From contig CAJUGI010000006.1 in NCBI GenBank assembly GCA_910586065.1, positions 1-64,000 on the forward strand: a stretch of 64,000 nt of DNA, read 5' to 3'. Source of the stretch: an uncultured Christensenella sp. Lineage in GTDB: Bacteria; Bacillota; Clostridia; Christensenellales; Borkfalkiaceae. Of this stretch, positions 15,242-23,358 are shown one piece after another; the first letter of the stretch is position 1, and every line of letters starts with the position of its first letter. The position numbers and the translations under genes were made by a program. The notes under the pieces were generated by a model that worked only from the letters and a program-made list of their open reading frames with translations, did no database searches and was not told the DNA's origin.

Positions 15242-16426
15242 ATGAAGATTTACGAAGAATTACAAAGGCGCGGACTGATTGCACAGGTAACCGATGAAAA
15301 GGAAATCAAGGATTTGATTAACGGCGGCGGCGCGCGTTTTTATATCGGATTCGACCCTACTGCGGACAGCTTGCACGTGGGGCACTTTATGGCGCTTTGC
15401 CTTATGAAAAGGTTGCAGATGGCGGGCAATAAACCGGTAGTTTTGCTGGGCGGAGGTACGGGGCACGTGGGCGACCCCACTGGCAGAACGGATATGCGTT
15501 CTATGATGACTGCCGAAACGATAAATCAAAACTGCGAATGCTTTAAAAAACAAATGGAGCGCTTTATCGAGTTCGGCGAGGATAAGGCGGTTATCGTAAA
15601 CAACGCCGACTGGCTTTTGAATTTAAATTACGTTGAGCTTTTGCGCGAAGTGGGCGCGTGTTTTACCGTAAATAATATGCTCCGCGCAGAGTGCTATAAA
15701 CAGCGTATGGAAAAGGGGCTGTCTTTCCTTGAATTCAACTATATGATAATGCAGGCTTACGACTTTTATCATCTTAACGAAAAATACGGTTGCAATATGC
15801 AGTTCGGCGGCGACGACCAGTGGAGCAATATGCTTGCGGGTACCGAATTAATCCGCAAAAAGACGGGTAAGGACGCATACGCTATGACCATAACCCTGCT
15901 TTTAAACAGCGAGGGCAAAAAAATGGGCAAAACGGCAAAGGGCGCGGTCTGGCTTGACGAAAATAAAACGTCCGTCTACGATTTTTATCAATACTGGCGC
16001 AATGTGGACGATAGCGACGTTATGAAATGCATAAAAATGCTAACCTTCATTCCGCTTGAAAAAATCGACGAAATGGAGAACTGGGAGGCAAGCCGCATAA
16101 ACGAAAAGAAAGAAGTTTTAGCTTTTGAGCTGACCAAACTCGTTCACGGCGAAGAAAAAGCGGTTTTGGCTCAGTCGCAGGCGCGCGCAGCTTTCGGCGG
16201 CAGCGGCGAACTGCCCGAAAAGGAAGTAAAGGTTGAAAGCGCAACCGTAATTTCCGTGCTCGTTGCGGCGGGCATTTGCGCAAGTAACGGCGAGGCGAGA
16301 AGGCTCATTCAGCAGGGCGGCGTTTCTTTGAACGACGGTAAAGTAACCGACATCAATGCGCCGGTAAAAAGCGGCGACGTAATCCACAAGGGCAAAAAAG
16401 TGCATATCAAGATTAAACTCATTTAA
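15242..16426 (+). CDS. tyrS: Tyrosyl-tRNA synthetase
   Basis: 394 residues. Class I catalytic domain with the HIGH-type motif in DPTADSLHVGHFM near residue 45 and the KMSKS-type motif as KKMGKTAKGAVW near residue 230; the C-terminus is an S4 RNA-binding domain (NGEARRLIQQGGVSLNDGKV). It charges tRNA-Tyr. AGGAG precedes the ATG. The gene is monocistronic by position, with a structured intergenic element after it. Confidence 0.96.
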   Translation: MKIYEELQRRGLIAQVTDEKEIKDLINGGGARFYIGFDPTADSLHVGHFMALCLMKRLQMAGNKPVVLLGGGTGHVGDPTGRTDMRSMMTAETINQNCECFKKQMERFIEFGEDKAVIVNNADWLLNLNYVELLREVGACFTVNNMLRAECYKQRMEKGLSFLEFNYMIMQAYDFYHLNEKYGCNMQFGGDDQWSNMLAGTELIRKKTGKDAYAMTITLLLNSEGKKMGKTAKGAVWLDENKTSVYDFYQYWRNVDDSDVMKCIKMLTFIPLEKIDEMENWEASRINEKKEVLAFELTKLVHGEEKAVLAQSQARAAFGGSGELPEKEVKVESATVISVLVAAGICASNGEARRLIQQGGVSLNDGKVTDINAPVKSGDVIHKGKKVHIKIKLI

Positions 16427-16427
16427 A

Positions 16428-16556
16428 ACGCATTTAAGCTACGCAATACTGCGTTGAACTGCGCTTTTCTTCGGGTCATTTACGATTTAGTAAACTCTCC
16501 TCGAAAATGCTCGTTTGCCTTGTCTTGCTTGCTTCTCCGCGTTTTGCAATTCGTAA
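16428..16556 (+). other. Intergenic structured element A
   Basis: The gap between tyrS and yigZ contains TTTAC-GATTTA-GTAAACTC flanked by TTTTC (left) and GAAAA (right), making a stacked hairpin. Related elements lie at 36905-37040 and 43259-43385; see findings. Confidence 0.5.
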
Positions 16557-16559
16557 AAA

Positions 16560-17189
16560 ATGCAATCTTATCTTTCCGTTTCGGGTATGACCGAAACACA
16601 AAAAATAATTGAAAAATCCCGCTTTATCGCAACCTCGGCGCACGTCTGCGGCGAAGACGAGGCGCGGGATTTTATTAATGAGATTTCCGCAAAATATAAG
16701 GACGCAACCCACAACTGCTTTGCCTATATCGCGGACAACCTCGGCAATTTTTTGCGCTTTTCCGACGACGGGGAACCGCAGGGTACCGCAGGAATGCCAA
16801 TGTTGGAGGTTTTAAAAAGCAACCGTCTTTTCGAGGCGGCGGTGGTGGTGACGCGTTACTTCGGCGGCGTAAAGCTCGGCGCAGGCGGACTTGTGCGCGC
16901 CTATTCCGGGGCGGTTGCCGAAAATCTTTCCGACGCACAAAAAGTACTTTACGAAACGTGCGCAGAAAGCAGTTACACCGTGGAATATCCCGCGGTTGAC
17001 GCCACTTTGCGCTACTTTTCCGAAACGGGAGCAAACGTTTTAAACACCGATTATCAAAACGAAGTAACCTTCACCGTCGCCGTAAAAAAGTGCGAGGAGG
17101 AGCAGTTCAATTCAAATTTAATAAACCGATTAAACGGAAAAATCAAAATACGAAAAATAAGGGAATATTTCTTTCCGTTCAAGCTATGA
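16560..17189 (+). CDS. YigZ/IMPACT family protein
   Basis: 209 residues. Residues 1-120 are the UPF0029/IMPACT N-terminal domain: KSRFIATSAHV, HNCFAYI, DDGEPQGTAGMPML and VVVTRYFGGVKLGAGGLVRAY are family hallmarks. The C-terminal domain is a ferredoxin-like DUF1949 type. Its role is unknown; eukaryotic IMPACT regulates translation-stress signalling. No clear ribosome site precedes the ATG. It is coupled to the next gene by an ATGA overlap. Confidence 0.92.
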   Translation: MQSYLSVSGMTETQKIIEKSRFIATSAHVCGEDEARDFINEISAKYKDATHNCFAYIADNLGNFLRFSDDGEPQGTAGMPMLEVLKSNRLFEAAVVVTRYFGGVKLGAGGLVRAYSGAVAENLSDAQKVLYETCAESSYTVEYPAVDATLRYFSETGANVLNTDYQNEVTFTVAVKKCEEEQFNSNLINRLNGKIKIRKIREYFFPFKL

Positions 17190-17686
17190 AAATCTGCGTA
17201 ACCGGTTACAGCGGCGCGGGAAAATCCACGCTTGCAAAAATTTTAGGCAAAAAATATAATCTGCCTGTTTTGCACCTTGACGCAACGTTCTGGTTTGGCA
17301 ACTGGCAGCACCGCACGCGGGAAGAGCAGGCAAATATTGTGCGTTCTTTTATGAAAGAAAATTCGCAAGGCTGGGTAATAGACGGCAATTACTTTCACAT
17401 TAGTCTTGAACGTTTTGAAGAATGTGACAGAGCATACTTTTTAAATTATAACCGCTTTTTCTGCTTTAACTCGGCGCTGAAACGCTATAAAATGTTTAAG
17501 GGCGCCGTCCGCGCCGATTGCCCGTGCGAAGAAAAGTTTGATTTTGAATTTGCTTTTTGGATTTTATTTAAGGGCAGAACCCGCCGGCAACGACTTCTTT
17601 TTAAAAACAATTTACGTACCTGCAAGGGCGAAATTTTGGTATTTAAATCACGGAAAAAGTTAAATAAATATTTGACGGAACTTTAA
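17186..17686 (+). CDS. P-loop ATPase, adenylate-kinase-like
   Basis: 166 residues from the ATG at 17186, which overlaps the upstream stop (ATGA). It begins MKICVTGYSGAGKSTLAK, a Walker A motif, followed by LPVLHLDATFW and WVIDGNYFH; these match the FlaR/topology-modulation-protein group of small nucleoside-kinase-like ATPases. The C-terminal part has the arginine-rich lid (RTRRQR). Substrate unknown. Confidence 0.8.
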   Translation: MKICVTGYSGAGKSTLAKILGKKYNLPVLHLDATFWFGNWQHRTREEQANIVRSFMKENSQGWVIDGNYFHISLERFEECDRAYFLNYNRFFCFNSALKRYKMFKGAVRADCPCEEKFDFEFAFWILFKGRTRRQRLLFKNNLRTCKGEILVFKSRKKLNKYLTEL

Positions 17687-17715
17687 AAGCGGCGGACGTT
17701 TTTCGTCCGCCGCTT
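17687..17715. terminator. Bidirectional terminator
   Basis: AAGCGGCGGACG (17687-17698), loop TTTTT, CGTCCGCCGCTT (17704-17715), between convergent genes. Confidence 0.85.
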
Positions 17716-17718
17716 ATT

Positions 17719-18480
17719 TTAATCGTAATCTTCAATTTTATATTGTTCGTAAACGCGCTTCCCCATAACGGTAATCGCGCCTTTCGGGCACATTGATAAG
17801 CACCTGTAACAAGCCGTACATCTGCCTGAAAAAATTATGCCGTTTTCACAAACCGAAATATTACTCATCGGGCATACACCCGCACATATGCCGCATTTAA
17901 CGCACTTTTGCGTATCAGCTTTAACGGTTTTGCAATAGCGGCGGGGCTTGTTGTAAAAATACAGCCGCTGCCCTAAAAGTCCCGCAATTTCCGCAAAAAT
18001 CCCTAAACCGTTTTTGGGGATTTTTCCCGCTTTTATATTTTCGGCAGCTTTAAAAATCTTTTCGTCCGCCGCGCGGATTAAAGCGCGGTTCTTTTCTTTC
18101 GTCCTTTTCAAAAGCGGGTTGTCGCCTATGCAGTCGGGCATTTTTAAGTGCAGTCCGCCAAAAATTTCCGCGCCGCGTTTCTTTAAAAGCCGCGCTCCGC
18201 AACCTGCGCCGTCGCCGCTGAAAAGCCCCATCGTGCAAACGATAAAAACTTTTTTTCCGTGGAAAATTTCTCCGTTTTTATCAATAAAATCCCGCACGAT
18301 TCTGGGCACGTTTGAAAAATAAACGGGATACCCGAAAATTATTTTATCGCTGTTTTTAATAGCTTCAATCGCGTGTTCATCCTCAATGGAATAACATTCG
18401 GCACCGCTTTCAAGCAGTTCGGCGAGTTTTTTTACACAGCGGCGGGTGTTGCCCGTGCCGCTGAAATAAATTCCTACCAT
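17719..18480 (-). CDS. EFR1-type flavodoxin/ferredoxin protein
   Basis: 253 residues. Residues 1-150 form a flavodoxin-like domain with the phosphate loop YFSGTGNTRR and IIFGYPVYFSNVP. Residues 185-240 carry two 4Fe-4S motifs: CVKCGICAGVCP and CTACYRCLSMCP. This is the EFR1-family electron carrier common in Clostridia; its partner is unknown. The minus-strand promoter TTGACA-17-TATAAT ends 9 bp before the ATG and there is no ribosome site, so the mRNA is probably leaderless or nearly so. Confidence 0.92.
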   Translation of the reverse strand: MVGIYFSGTGNTRRCVKKLAELLESGAECYSIEDEHAIEAIKNSDKIIFGYPVYFSNVPRIVRDFIDKNGEIFHGKKVFIVCTMGLFSGDGAGCGARLLKKRGAEIFGGLHLKMPDCIGDNPLLKRTKEKNRALIRAADEKIFKAAENIKAGKIPKNGLGIFAEIAGLLGQRLYFYNKPRRYCKTVKADTQKCVKCGICAGVCPMSNISVCENGIIFSGRCTACYRCLSMCPKGAITVMGKRVYEQYKIEDYD

Positions 18481-18489
18481 AATAATTAA

Positions 18490-18518
18490 ATTATAGCCGC
18501 GCGGTTTTCATTTGTCAA
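18490..18518 (-). promoter_or_regulatory. Promoter of EFR1-type gene
   Basis: On the minus strand TTGACA (18513-18518), 17 bp, TATAAT (18490-18495); ATG begins 10 nt after the -10 box. Confidence 0.85.
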
Positions 18519-18526
18519 ATGGTTAA

Positions 18527-18555
18527 TTGACAAAGGCTTGCGCGGGTGTTAAAAT
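18527..18555 (+). promoter_or_regulatory. recX promoter
   Basis: TTGACA (18527-18532), 17 bp, TAAAAT (18550-18555), divergent from the EFR1 promoter. Confidence 0.8.
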
Positions 18556-18577
18556 AACCGCGTAAAGGTAAATTTTT

Positions 18578-19195
18578 ATGTCGGAAATAACTTTAGTCGA
18601 ACCCCAAAAAAAGGATAAAACCCGTTGTAACGTTTATGTTGACGGAGTTTTTTATTGCGGAATAAAACTGGAAGTCGCTGTTAAATATCATTTAAAATCG
18701 GGTATGCCCGTAGATAAAGCCCGCCTTGACGAAATTCAGCTCGAAACCGAAAAAAGTCAGGCGCTCGATAAGGCGATTACTCATCTTTCCGCGACAATGA
18801 AAACCGAAAGGCAGATTAAGGATTTTCTTACTAAAAAGGGATATACCGAGGCGGTGTGCGATTACGTTCTCGAAAAACTCAAATATCATAATTTGGTTGA
18901 CGATTACTCCTATTGCCGCGCCTACGTTCAAAGCGTAAAGGGCAAGGGCAAGCGCGCGCTTTACGCCGATTTAATTAAGCGCGGCGCCGATAAAAGCGCG
19001 ATAGGGCAAGCCCTTGACGAGGTGGAAGAGGACGACGGCGAGGCGCTTGCCGTGCTCGAAAAATATATGCGAGGCAAACAGCCCACTAAGGAAAACACGT
19101 TAAAGGGCTTAAAATATCTTATTGCAAGAGGCTTTGAATACGAAACGGCAAAGTCCGCGCTTTTGAAATTCGGGGGCGAAGATGAAGATTATTGA
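18578..19195 (+). CDS. recX: Regulatory protein RecX
   Basis: 205 residues in the RecX size range, with the repeated three-helix modules: KAITHLSATMKTERQIKDFLTKKGY, then LVDDYSYCRAYVQS, then RALYADLIKRGADKSAIGQAL. RecX binds RecA filaments and limits recombination. The N-terminal ~50 residues (CNVYVDGVFYCGIKLEVAVKYHLKSG) are the beta-strand extension seen in Firmicute RecX. It overlaps birA by 14 bp. Confidence 0.9.
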   Translation: MSEITLVEPQKKDKTRCNVYVDGVFYCGIKLEVAVKYHLKSGMPVDKARLDEIQLETEKSQALDKAITHLSATMKTERQIKDFLTKKGYTEAVCDYVLEKLKYHNLVDDYSYCRAYVQSVKGKGKRALYADLIKRGADKSAIGQALDEVEEDDGEALAVLEKYMRGKQPTKENTLKGLKYLIARGFEYETAKSALLKFGGEDEDY

Positions 19196-19862
19196 GCTTG
19201 AAGAAGTCGATTCCACAAATAATTTTTGCAAAAGATATAAAGGGACGGAGGATATAACTGTAATAGCCGCGCGACAAAGCGGAGGCAGGGGCACCAAGGG
19301 GCGCAGCTTTTCTTCGGACGAAGGCGGACTATACGTTTCGTTGATGAAAAATTATAAAAATTTTTACGCCGGAAACGCTTTTAAAATTATGCTGAACACG
19401 TGCGCCGCCGTGTGTGAAACGCTTGAAAGCTTTGGAGTAAATCCCGTAATCCGCTGGGCGAACGACGTTCTTGTAAACGGCAAAAAAATTTGCGGAACTT
19501 TAATCGAAAACACATTTTCGGGCGCATATATCTCGCGTTCAATCGTTGGTACTGGCATAAACGTCAACAATAAAATTCCTGCCGGACTAAAAGAAATTGC
19601 AACCTCTTTAAGCGAGGAGTTAAAAAAGGAAATAAATATTTCCGCCGTTAAGACGTCGCTTTTTGAAAATTTGAAAAAGGACTATTCCGTAACGGATTAC
19701 AAAAAGTATATAAACTGGCTCGGTAGCGAAGTTACGCTTAAAACAAACGAAGAGAGCATAACCGCAACCGCCCTCGATATTGCGGAGGACGGCAGATTAA
19801 TTGTAAAAATAAACGGCGAAATAAAAAAAATCAGTTCGGCAGAGGTATCTTTAAGACTTTAA
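19182..19862 (+). CDS. birA: Biotin--[acetyl-CoA-carboxylase] ligase
   Basis: 226 residues: the catalytic domain only, without the N-terminal DNA-binding domain, so it is a ligase and not a biotin-operon repressor. The biotin/ATP loop reads SGGRGTKGRSF, followed by RWANDVLVNGKKICGTL and GTGINVN. A small C-terminal domain follows. It attaches biotin to the carboxylase carrier protein. It overlaps recX at the start and nnrD by one base at the end (TAATG). Confidence 0.92.
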   Translation: MKIIELEEVDSTNNFCKRYKGTEDITVIAARQSGGRGTKGRSFSSDEGGLYVSLMKNYKNFYAGNAFKIMLNTCAAVCETLESFGVNPVIRWANDVLVNGKKICGTLIENTFSGAYISRSIVGTGINVNNKIPAGLKEIATSLSEELKKEINISAVKTSLFENLKKDYSVTDYKKYINWLGSEVTLKTNEESITATALDIAEDGRLIVKINGEIKKISSAEVSLRL

Positions 19863-20779
19863 TGAAAAGAAATCTATCCCGAAAGCAACTTGAAGAACTT
19901 GGTATAAACCGCCCGCTCGACGACAATGTGAAAATCTATTGCCCCCGTGATATAGCGGAGTTTTATCCGGTGCGTCCGCGAAATTCGCACAAGGGCACGT
20001 TCGGTTCGGCAAATATAATAGCTGGTTCTGATAGCTATGCGGGCGCCGCTGCGCTTTCCGTTTCCGCCGCTTTGAAATCGGGTTGCGGTTACGTAAAACT
20101 GACGACCGCGCCCGAAGTAAAAAACGCGCTTGTTGCGCATTACCCCCAAACTATATTTTTGCGAACGCCCGATTTAACCAGCAACGCAATTGCCGTCGGA
20201 ATGGGGTGCGGTGCCACGGAAGAGCTTTACGAAACCGTTAAAAATCTGCTTGAAAATTACAACGGCACGCTGATAATCGATGCGGACGGTCTCAATGCGC
20301 TTTCAAAATTCGGCAAGGACATTTTAAAACAAAAAAGTTGTAAGGTTATTTTAACCCCGCATGCAAAAGAATTTTCGCGTCTGACCGGATTAACAGTTGA
20401 ACAAATTACCGCTTCGCCTATAGAAACTGCGCGGGATTTTGCAAGCGAATATAAAGTTGTGCTTTTATTAAAGGGCGCGGCAACCGTTATATGCGACGGT
20501 TCCCAAAAAGAAATTAAAACCGCGCTCAACGTCCGCGGTTCGTCGGCTCTTGCAAGGGCCGGCAGCGGAGATATGCTTTCGGGCTATCTGTGCGGAAGCT
20601 CGGCGCGAGGGCTTAATCCCTTTGACGCGTGCGTTTGCGCAACCTACACAATGGGGCTTGCCGCTGAGCTTGCCTCGAAGCAGAAAACCGATTACTGCGC
20701 CACGGCTGAGGATATTCTCAAAAAAATTCATTTAGCCGTCAAGCGCTTGACAACGCAAAACCCGTCTGTTAGAATATAA
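19862..20779 (+). CDS. nnrD: ADP-dependent NAD(P)H-hydrate dehydratase
   Basis: 305 residues of the YjeF C-terminal (ribokinase-like) domain: KGTFGSANIIAGSDSYAGAA at the start, IIDADGLNAL, VILTPHAKEF, VVLLLKGAATVI and the phosphate-binding GSGDMLSGYL. It repairs hydrated NAD(P)H. The YjeF N-terminal epimerase domain of the usual fusion is absent; only ~40 residues precede the kinase-like fold. The promoter of the following riboswitch transcript lies in its last 30 bp. Confidence 0.92.
   Translation: MKRNLSRKQLEELGINRPLDDNVKIYCPRDIAEFYPVRPRNSHKGTFGSANIIAGSDSYAGAAALSVSAALKSGCGYVKLTTAPEVKNALVAHYPQTIFLRTPDLTSNAIAVGMGCGATEELYETVKNLLENYNGTLIIDADGLNALSKFGKDILKQKSCKVILTPHAKEFSRLTGLTVEQITASPIETARDFASEYKVVLLLKGAATVICDGSQKEIKTALNVRGSSALARAGSGDMLSGYLCGSSARGLNPFDACVCATYTMGLAAELASKQKTDYCATAEDILKKIHLAVKRLTTQNPSVRI
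20747..20775 (+). promoter_or_regulatory. Promoter of riboswitch transcript
   Basis: TTGACA (20747-20752), 17 bp, TAGAAT (20770-20775), with an extended TG, inside the 3' end of nnrD. Confidence 0.75.
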
Positions 20780-20782
20780 TAT

Positions 20783-20871
20783 GTTGAGAGGGAGTAGTTA
20801 TCAGGTTGCGGCAACAAACCCCGATTTAATCGTGTCGTAACCCCTTTATATAAAGGAACAAGACTTTCAGC
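20783..20871 (+). ncRNA. yybP-ykoY (Mn2+) riboswitch aptamer
   Basis: Stem P1 is GTTGAGAG (20783-20790) with CTTTCAGC (20864-20871), all eight positions pairing (G-U allowed). Inside P1 the 5' side opens with GGAGTAG and the 3' side ends with AACAAGA, matching the two conserved internal-loop strands of the yybP-ykoY class (GGAGUAG and GCAAGA). Two arms lie between (around 20803-20812 and 20818-20856, ending in CCTTTATATAAAGG). Known members turn genes on when Mn2+ is bound. Confidence 0.82.
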
Positions 20872-20907
20872 TTAAAAGAAATTTTAAGTTGAGGTCTTAT
20901 TTTTTTT
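20860..20907 (+). terminator. Riboswitch-controlled terminator
   Basis: AAGACTTTCAGCTTAAAA (20860-20877) pairs with TTTTAAGTTGAGGTCTT (20882-20898), followed by T8. It uses the 3' half of P1, so aptamer and terminator exclude each other: ligand-bound P1 allows readthrough. Confidence 0.88.
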
Positions 20908-20986
20908 GCTTTAAAAGTCAACAATAAAATAGCTCAACTTATAAAAAAGTTTAAGAAAATAAAAAGCAGAGATAAAGAGGTAAAAA

Positions 20987-22153
20987 ATGAATTACGACCT
21001 GATTTTGGACAGCGTTGCCGGAACCTGGATAGTAAATTTAATTTTATTGGTCATTGGGTTCGTACTACTTATAAAGGGCGCCGATTTCTTTGTTGACGGT
21101 TCGGCGGGAATTGCTAAAAAATTACGCGTTTCCACTTTTATAATCGGCGTGACCGTTGTGGCGATTGGTACGAGTGCTCCCGAACTCGCGGTAACGATTG
21201 TTGACGCCGCTTCGGGTACGGGCGAGCTCATTATGGGGAACATTCTGGGCAGTAACGCTTTGAATATTTTGCTGATTTTAGGCGTTTCAGCTGTTATTTG
21301 CAAACTGCCGACGGAAAAAACTACGCGAATGATAGATATGCCTTTTCTTGTTTTCGCAAGCGGACTGTTTTTAATCTTCGGAATTTTTGTGGGCCCTTAT
21401 GTGTTCGGTGCGACGGCGGGCGGCGAAGCTTATCTTGACGCAACGATGCCCTGGTATTGCGGTCTTATTCTTTTGCTGCTTTATTTCGGCTTTATGGCTT
21501 ATAATATTGTTCTCGCCCGCAAGCAGTCGAAAGCCTGTCTGGAACAAGCTACGGCGGTTTCGGTTGCCGACCCGTTTACAGGCGAGCCCAATTCCGCAGA
21601 AGGCAAAGGTATTACGGCAAAAATAAAAGCGGGCTATGAAGGAATGCTCGCAAAAGTCTGGTTTTTGATAATAATCGCTATAGTCGGTCTTTTAATGGTT
21701 GTGGGCGGCGCAACGTTGGTTGTAAACTCCGCAAGAACGATTTCCGTAAACTTAATCGGAATCGACCCTGAAATCGTTGCTTTAACCGTAGTCGCGTTCG
21801 GTACTTCTTTGCCCGAACTTATTACTTCCGTTTCCGCCGCTAAAAAAGGAGACGTTGGTATCGCCACGGGCAATATAATCGGCAGTAACGTTGCTAATTT
21901 GTTGCTCATAGGCGGCGTCGGTGCGCTCTGCACAGGCTCGCGCGGGGTAGCTTTCACTATGGAAGGGCTTGTCGGCGGCATAATTTCGCTGTTCGCCGCG
22001 CTTCTCATTTTCGGGTTTTCGGTCGGTAGCAAGTCTAAAACCTTGGGCAGGGTTGCAGGTATTGTTATGCTAGTAAGTTTTGTAACTTATTACGGCTTTA
22101 TTTTCTTGAACAAATACGTATTTTTCCTTTATCTCCCCGGTTTGCCCGTATAA
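20987..22153 (+). CDS. Ca2+/cation antiporter (CaCA family)
   Basis: 388 residues with two inverted Na_Ca_ex halves of about five helices. The conserved alpha repeats are present: GTSAPELAVTIVDAASGTGELIMGNILGSNALN-type in the first half (near residue 65) and GTSLPELITSVSAA with GNIIGSNVANL in the second (near residue 270). The halves are joined by a cytoplasmic loop (residues 180-220). Because the gene is under a Mn2+ riboswitch it is likely to extrude manganese, perhaps with calcium. Confidence 0.92.
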   Translation: MNYDLILDSVAGTWIVNLILLVIGFVLLIKGADFFVDGSAGIAKKLRVSTFIIGVTVVAIGTSAPELAVTIVDAASGTGELIMGNILGSNALNILLILGVSAVICKLPTEKTTRMIDMPFLVFASGLFLIFGIFVGPYVFGATAGGEAYLDATMPWYCGLILLLLYFGFMAYNIVLARKQSKACLEQATAVSVADPFTGEPNSAEGKGITAKIKAGYEGMLAKVWFLIIIAIVGLLMVVGGATLVVNSARTISVNLIGIDPEIVALTVVAFGTSLPELITSVSAAKKGDVGIATGNIIGSNVANLLLIGGVGALCTGSRGVAFTMEGLVGGIISLFAALLIFGFSVGSKSKTLGRVAGIVMLVSFVTYYGFIFLNKYVFFLYLPGLPV

Positions 22154-22229
22154 ACGGGTGAATACTTGTCAACAATAATCGTAAGGCAGTACATATAATA
22201 AAATATACCCTGCCGAAGATGAGGTTGAT

Positions 22230-22577
22230 ATGAATATAAAACGCGGAGAGTTATATTACGCCGATTTATCGCCGGTAGTAGGGAGCGAACAGGGCGGCGT
22301 ACGGCCTGTCCTCGTCGTGCAGAACGACGTCGGCAACAAATACTCCCCAACGGTAATAGCGGCGGCGGTAACCAGCAAAATAAACAAGGCAAAATTGCCT
22401 ACGCATATCGAGCTGCCTTCGTCCGTTTTCGGGCTTCAGCGCGATTCGGTAATTTTGCTTGAACAGATACGCACGCTTGACAAGCGCCGTTTAAAAGAGC
22501 GCATAGGCGAACTGAGCGACGCGACTATGAGCCGTGTTGATAAAGCAATTTTAATAAGTCTTGGTTTTACGAAATGA
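22230..22577 (+). CDS. MazF/PemK-type endoribonuclease toxin
   Basis: 115 residues. The family core is clear: IKRGELYYADLSPVVGSEQGG, RPVLVVQNDVGN, VIAAAVTSKI, LPTHIELP and the C-terminal SVILLEQIRTLDK. This is a sequence-specific mRNA interferase of the NdoA/MazF kind. Only 76 bp separate it from the preceding antiporter, too little for an antitoxin gene, and none follows. ATGAGGTTGAT before the ATG gives a moderate ribosome site. Confidence 0.92.
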   Translation: MNIKRGELYYADLSPVVGSEQGGVRPVLVVQNDVGNKYSPTVIAAAVTSKINKAKLPTHIELPSSVFGLQRDSVILLEQIRTLDKRRLKERIGELSDATMSRVDKAILISLGFTK

Positions 22578-22584
22578 CTTCCGG

Positions 22585-22610
22585 CGCCGCGCTCAAAGCG
22601 CGGCGTCTTT
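22585..22610 (+). terminator. Intrinsic terminator after mazF
   Basis: CGCCGCGCT (22585-22593), loop CAA, AGCGCGGCG (22597-22605), TCTTT. Confidence 0.8.
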
Positions 22611-22645
22611 AATTCTGCAACCGGCCAAATTTCACACCGCTTTCA

Positions 22646-22677
22646 TTGACAAACGCGGCGTTTTGGATTATTATAAT
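22646..22677 (+). promoter_or_regulatory. lspA promoter, adjacent to the ATG
   Basis: TTGACA (22646-22651) is followed by TATTAT at 17 bp (22669-22674) overlapping TATAAT (22672-22677). The ATG at 22684 begins seven bases after TATAAT, with no ribosome site in between. Confidence 0.75.
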
Positions 22678-22683
22678 AAAGCT

Positions 22684-23358
22684 ATGCCGAAAAAGAAATT
22701 TAAATTAAAACCTCACTTCGGAAAAGTAAGTATAATATTGATTGTTGTCGCCGCGGTCTTAATCGTGGCCGATTTGCTGACCAAGCATTTTGCGGATATT
22801 TACCGTTGGGAACATATTATAATTCCCGGATTTGCAGAAATACAGGGCGGGCATCACAACACGGCGGCGGCGTTCGGCGGATTCGATATCGGCCAGCCGG
22901 CGCTTATCGTATTAACTTTTATTTTGCTCGCGTTTCTCGTTTTCGCATTCGTATGCCTGCCCGAAAAGCGCGTAATCTTAAAAACCGCAATCGCGATAGT
23001 AATAGCGGGCGCCATAGGCAACTTGGTTGACAGAATTTGGTTCAGCGCAATAAACGGCGGCGCGGGCTACGTGCGCGACTGGTTCGGTCTGTGGATATTT
23101 GTGGGTATACTTTATTGCAACTTTGCCGACTTTTACATAGTAATCGGCGTTGCGCTCGTTGCGGCTTCGCTCTTGTTTTTTGATGAGTGGGCGGTTTTTC
23201 CGCTTACAAAATCCGCAAAAGCGGCGCAGACGGCAAGAAAGGCCGAAGAAGATAAAAATAACGCGGAAGTTAATTCTGCGCGTGAAGACGCCGCGGAGAC
23301 CGAGAATAACAAAACGCAGGAGCAGCCACCTGAAGGCAACGGCAACAAGGACGAATGA
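22684..23358 (+). CDS. lspA: Lipoprotein signal peptidase
   Basis: 224 residues from the ATG at 22684; upstream in-frame starts would begin within the promoter. Four membrane helices, with the aspartic protease motifs GAIGNLVDRIW and CNFADFYIVIG supplying the two catalytic Asp. It cleaves signal peptides from diacylated prolipoproteins. The C-terminal ~55 residues are a hydrophilic Ala/Glu/Asn-rich tail (after KSAKAAQTARKAEED) not found in typical LspA. The stop overlaps the next gene (ATGA). Confidence 0.93.
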   Translation: MPKKKFKLKPHFGKVSIILIVVAAVLIVADLLTKHFADIYRWEHIIIPGFAEIQGGHHNTAAAFGGFDIGQPALIVLTFILLAFLVFAFVCLPEKRVILKTAIAIVIAGAIGNLVDRIWFSAINGGAGYVRDWFGLWIFVGILYCNFADFYIVIGVALVAASLLFFDEWAVFPLTKSAKAAQTARKAEEDKNNAEVNSAREDAAETENNKTQEQPPEGNGNKDE

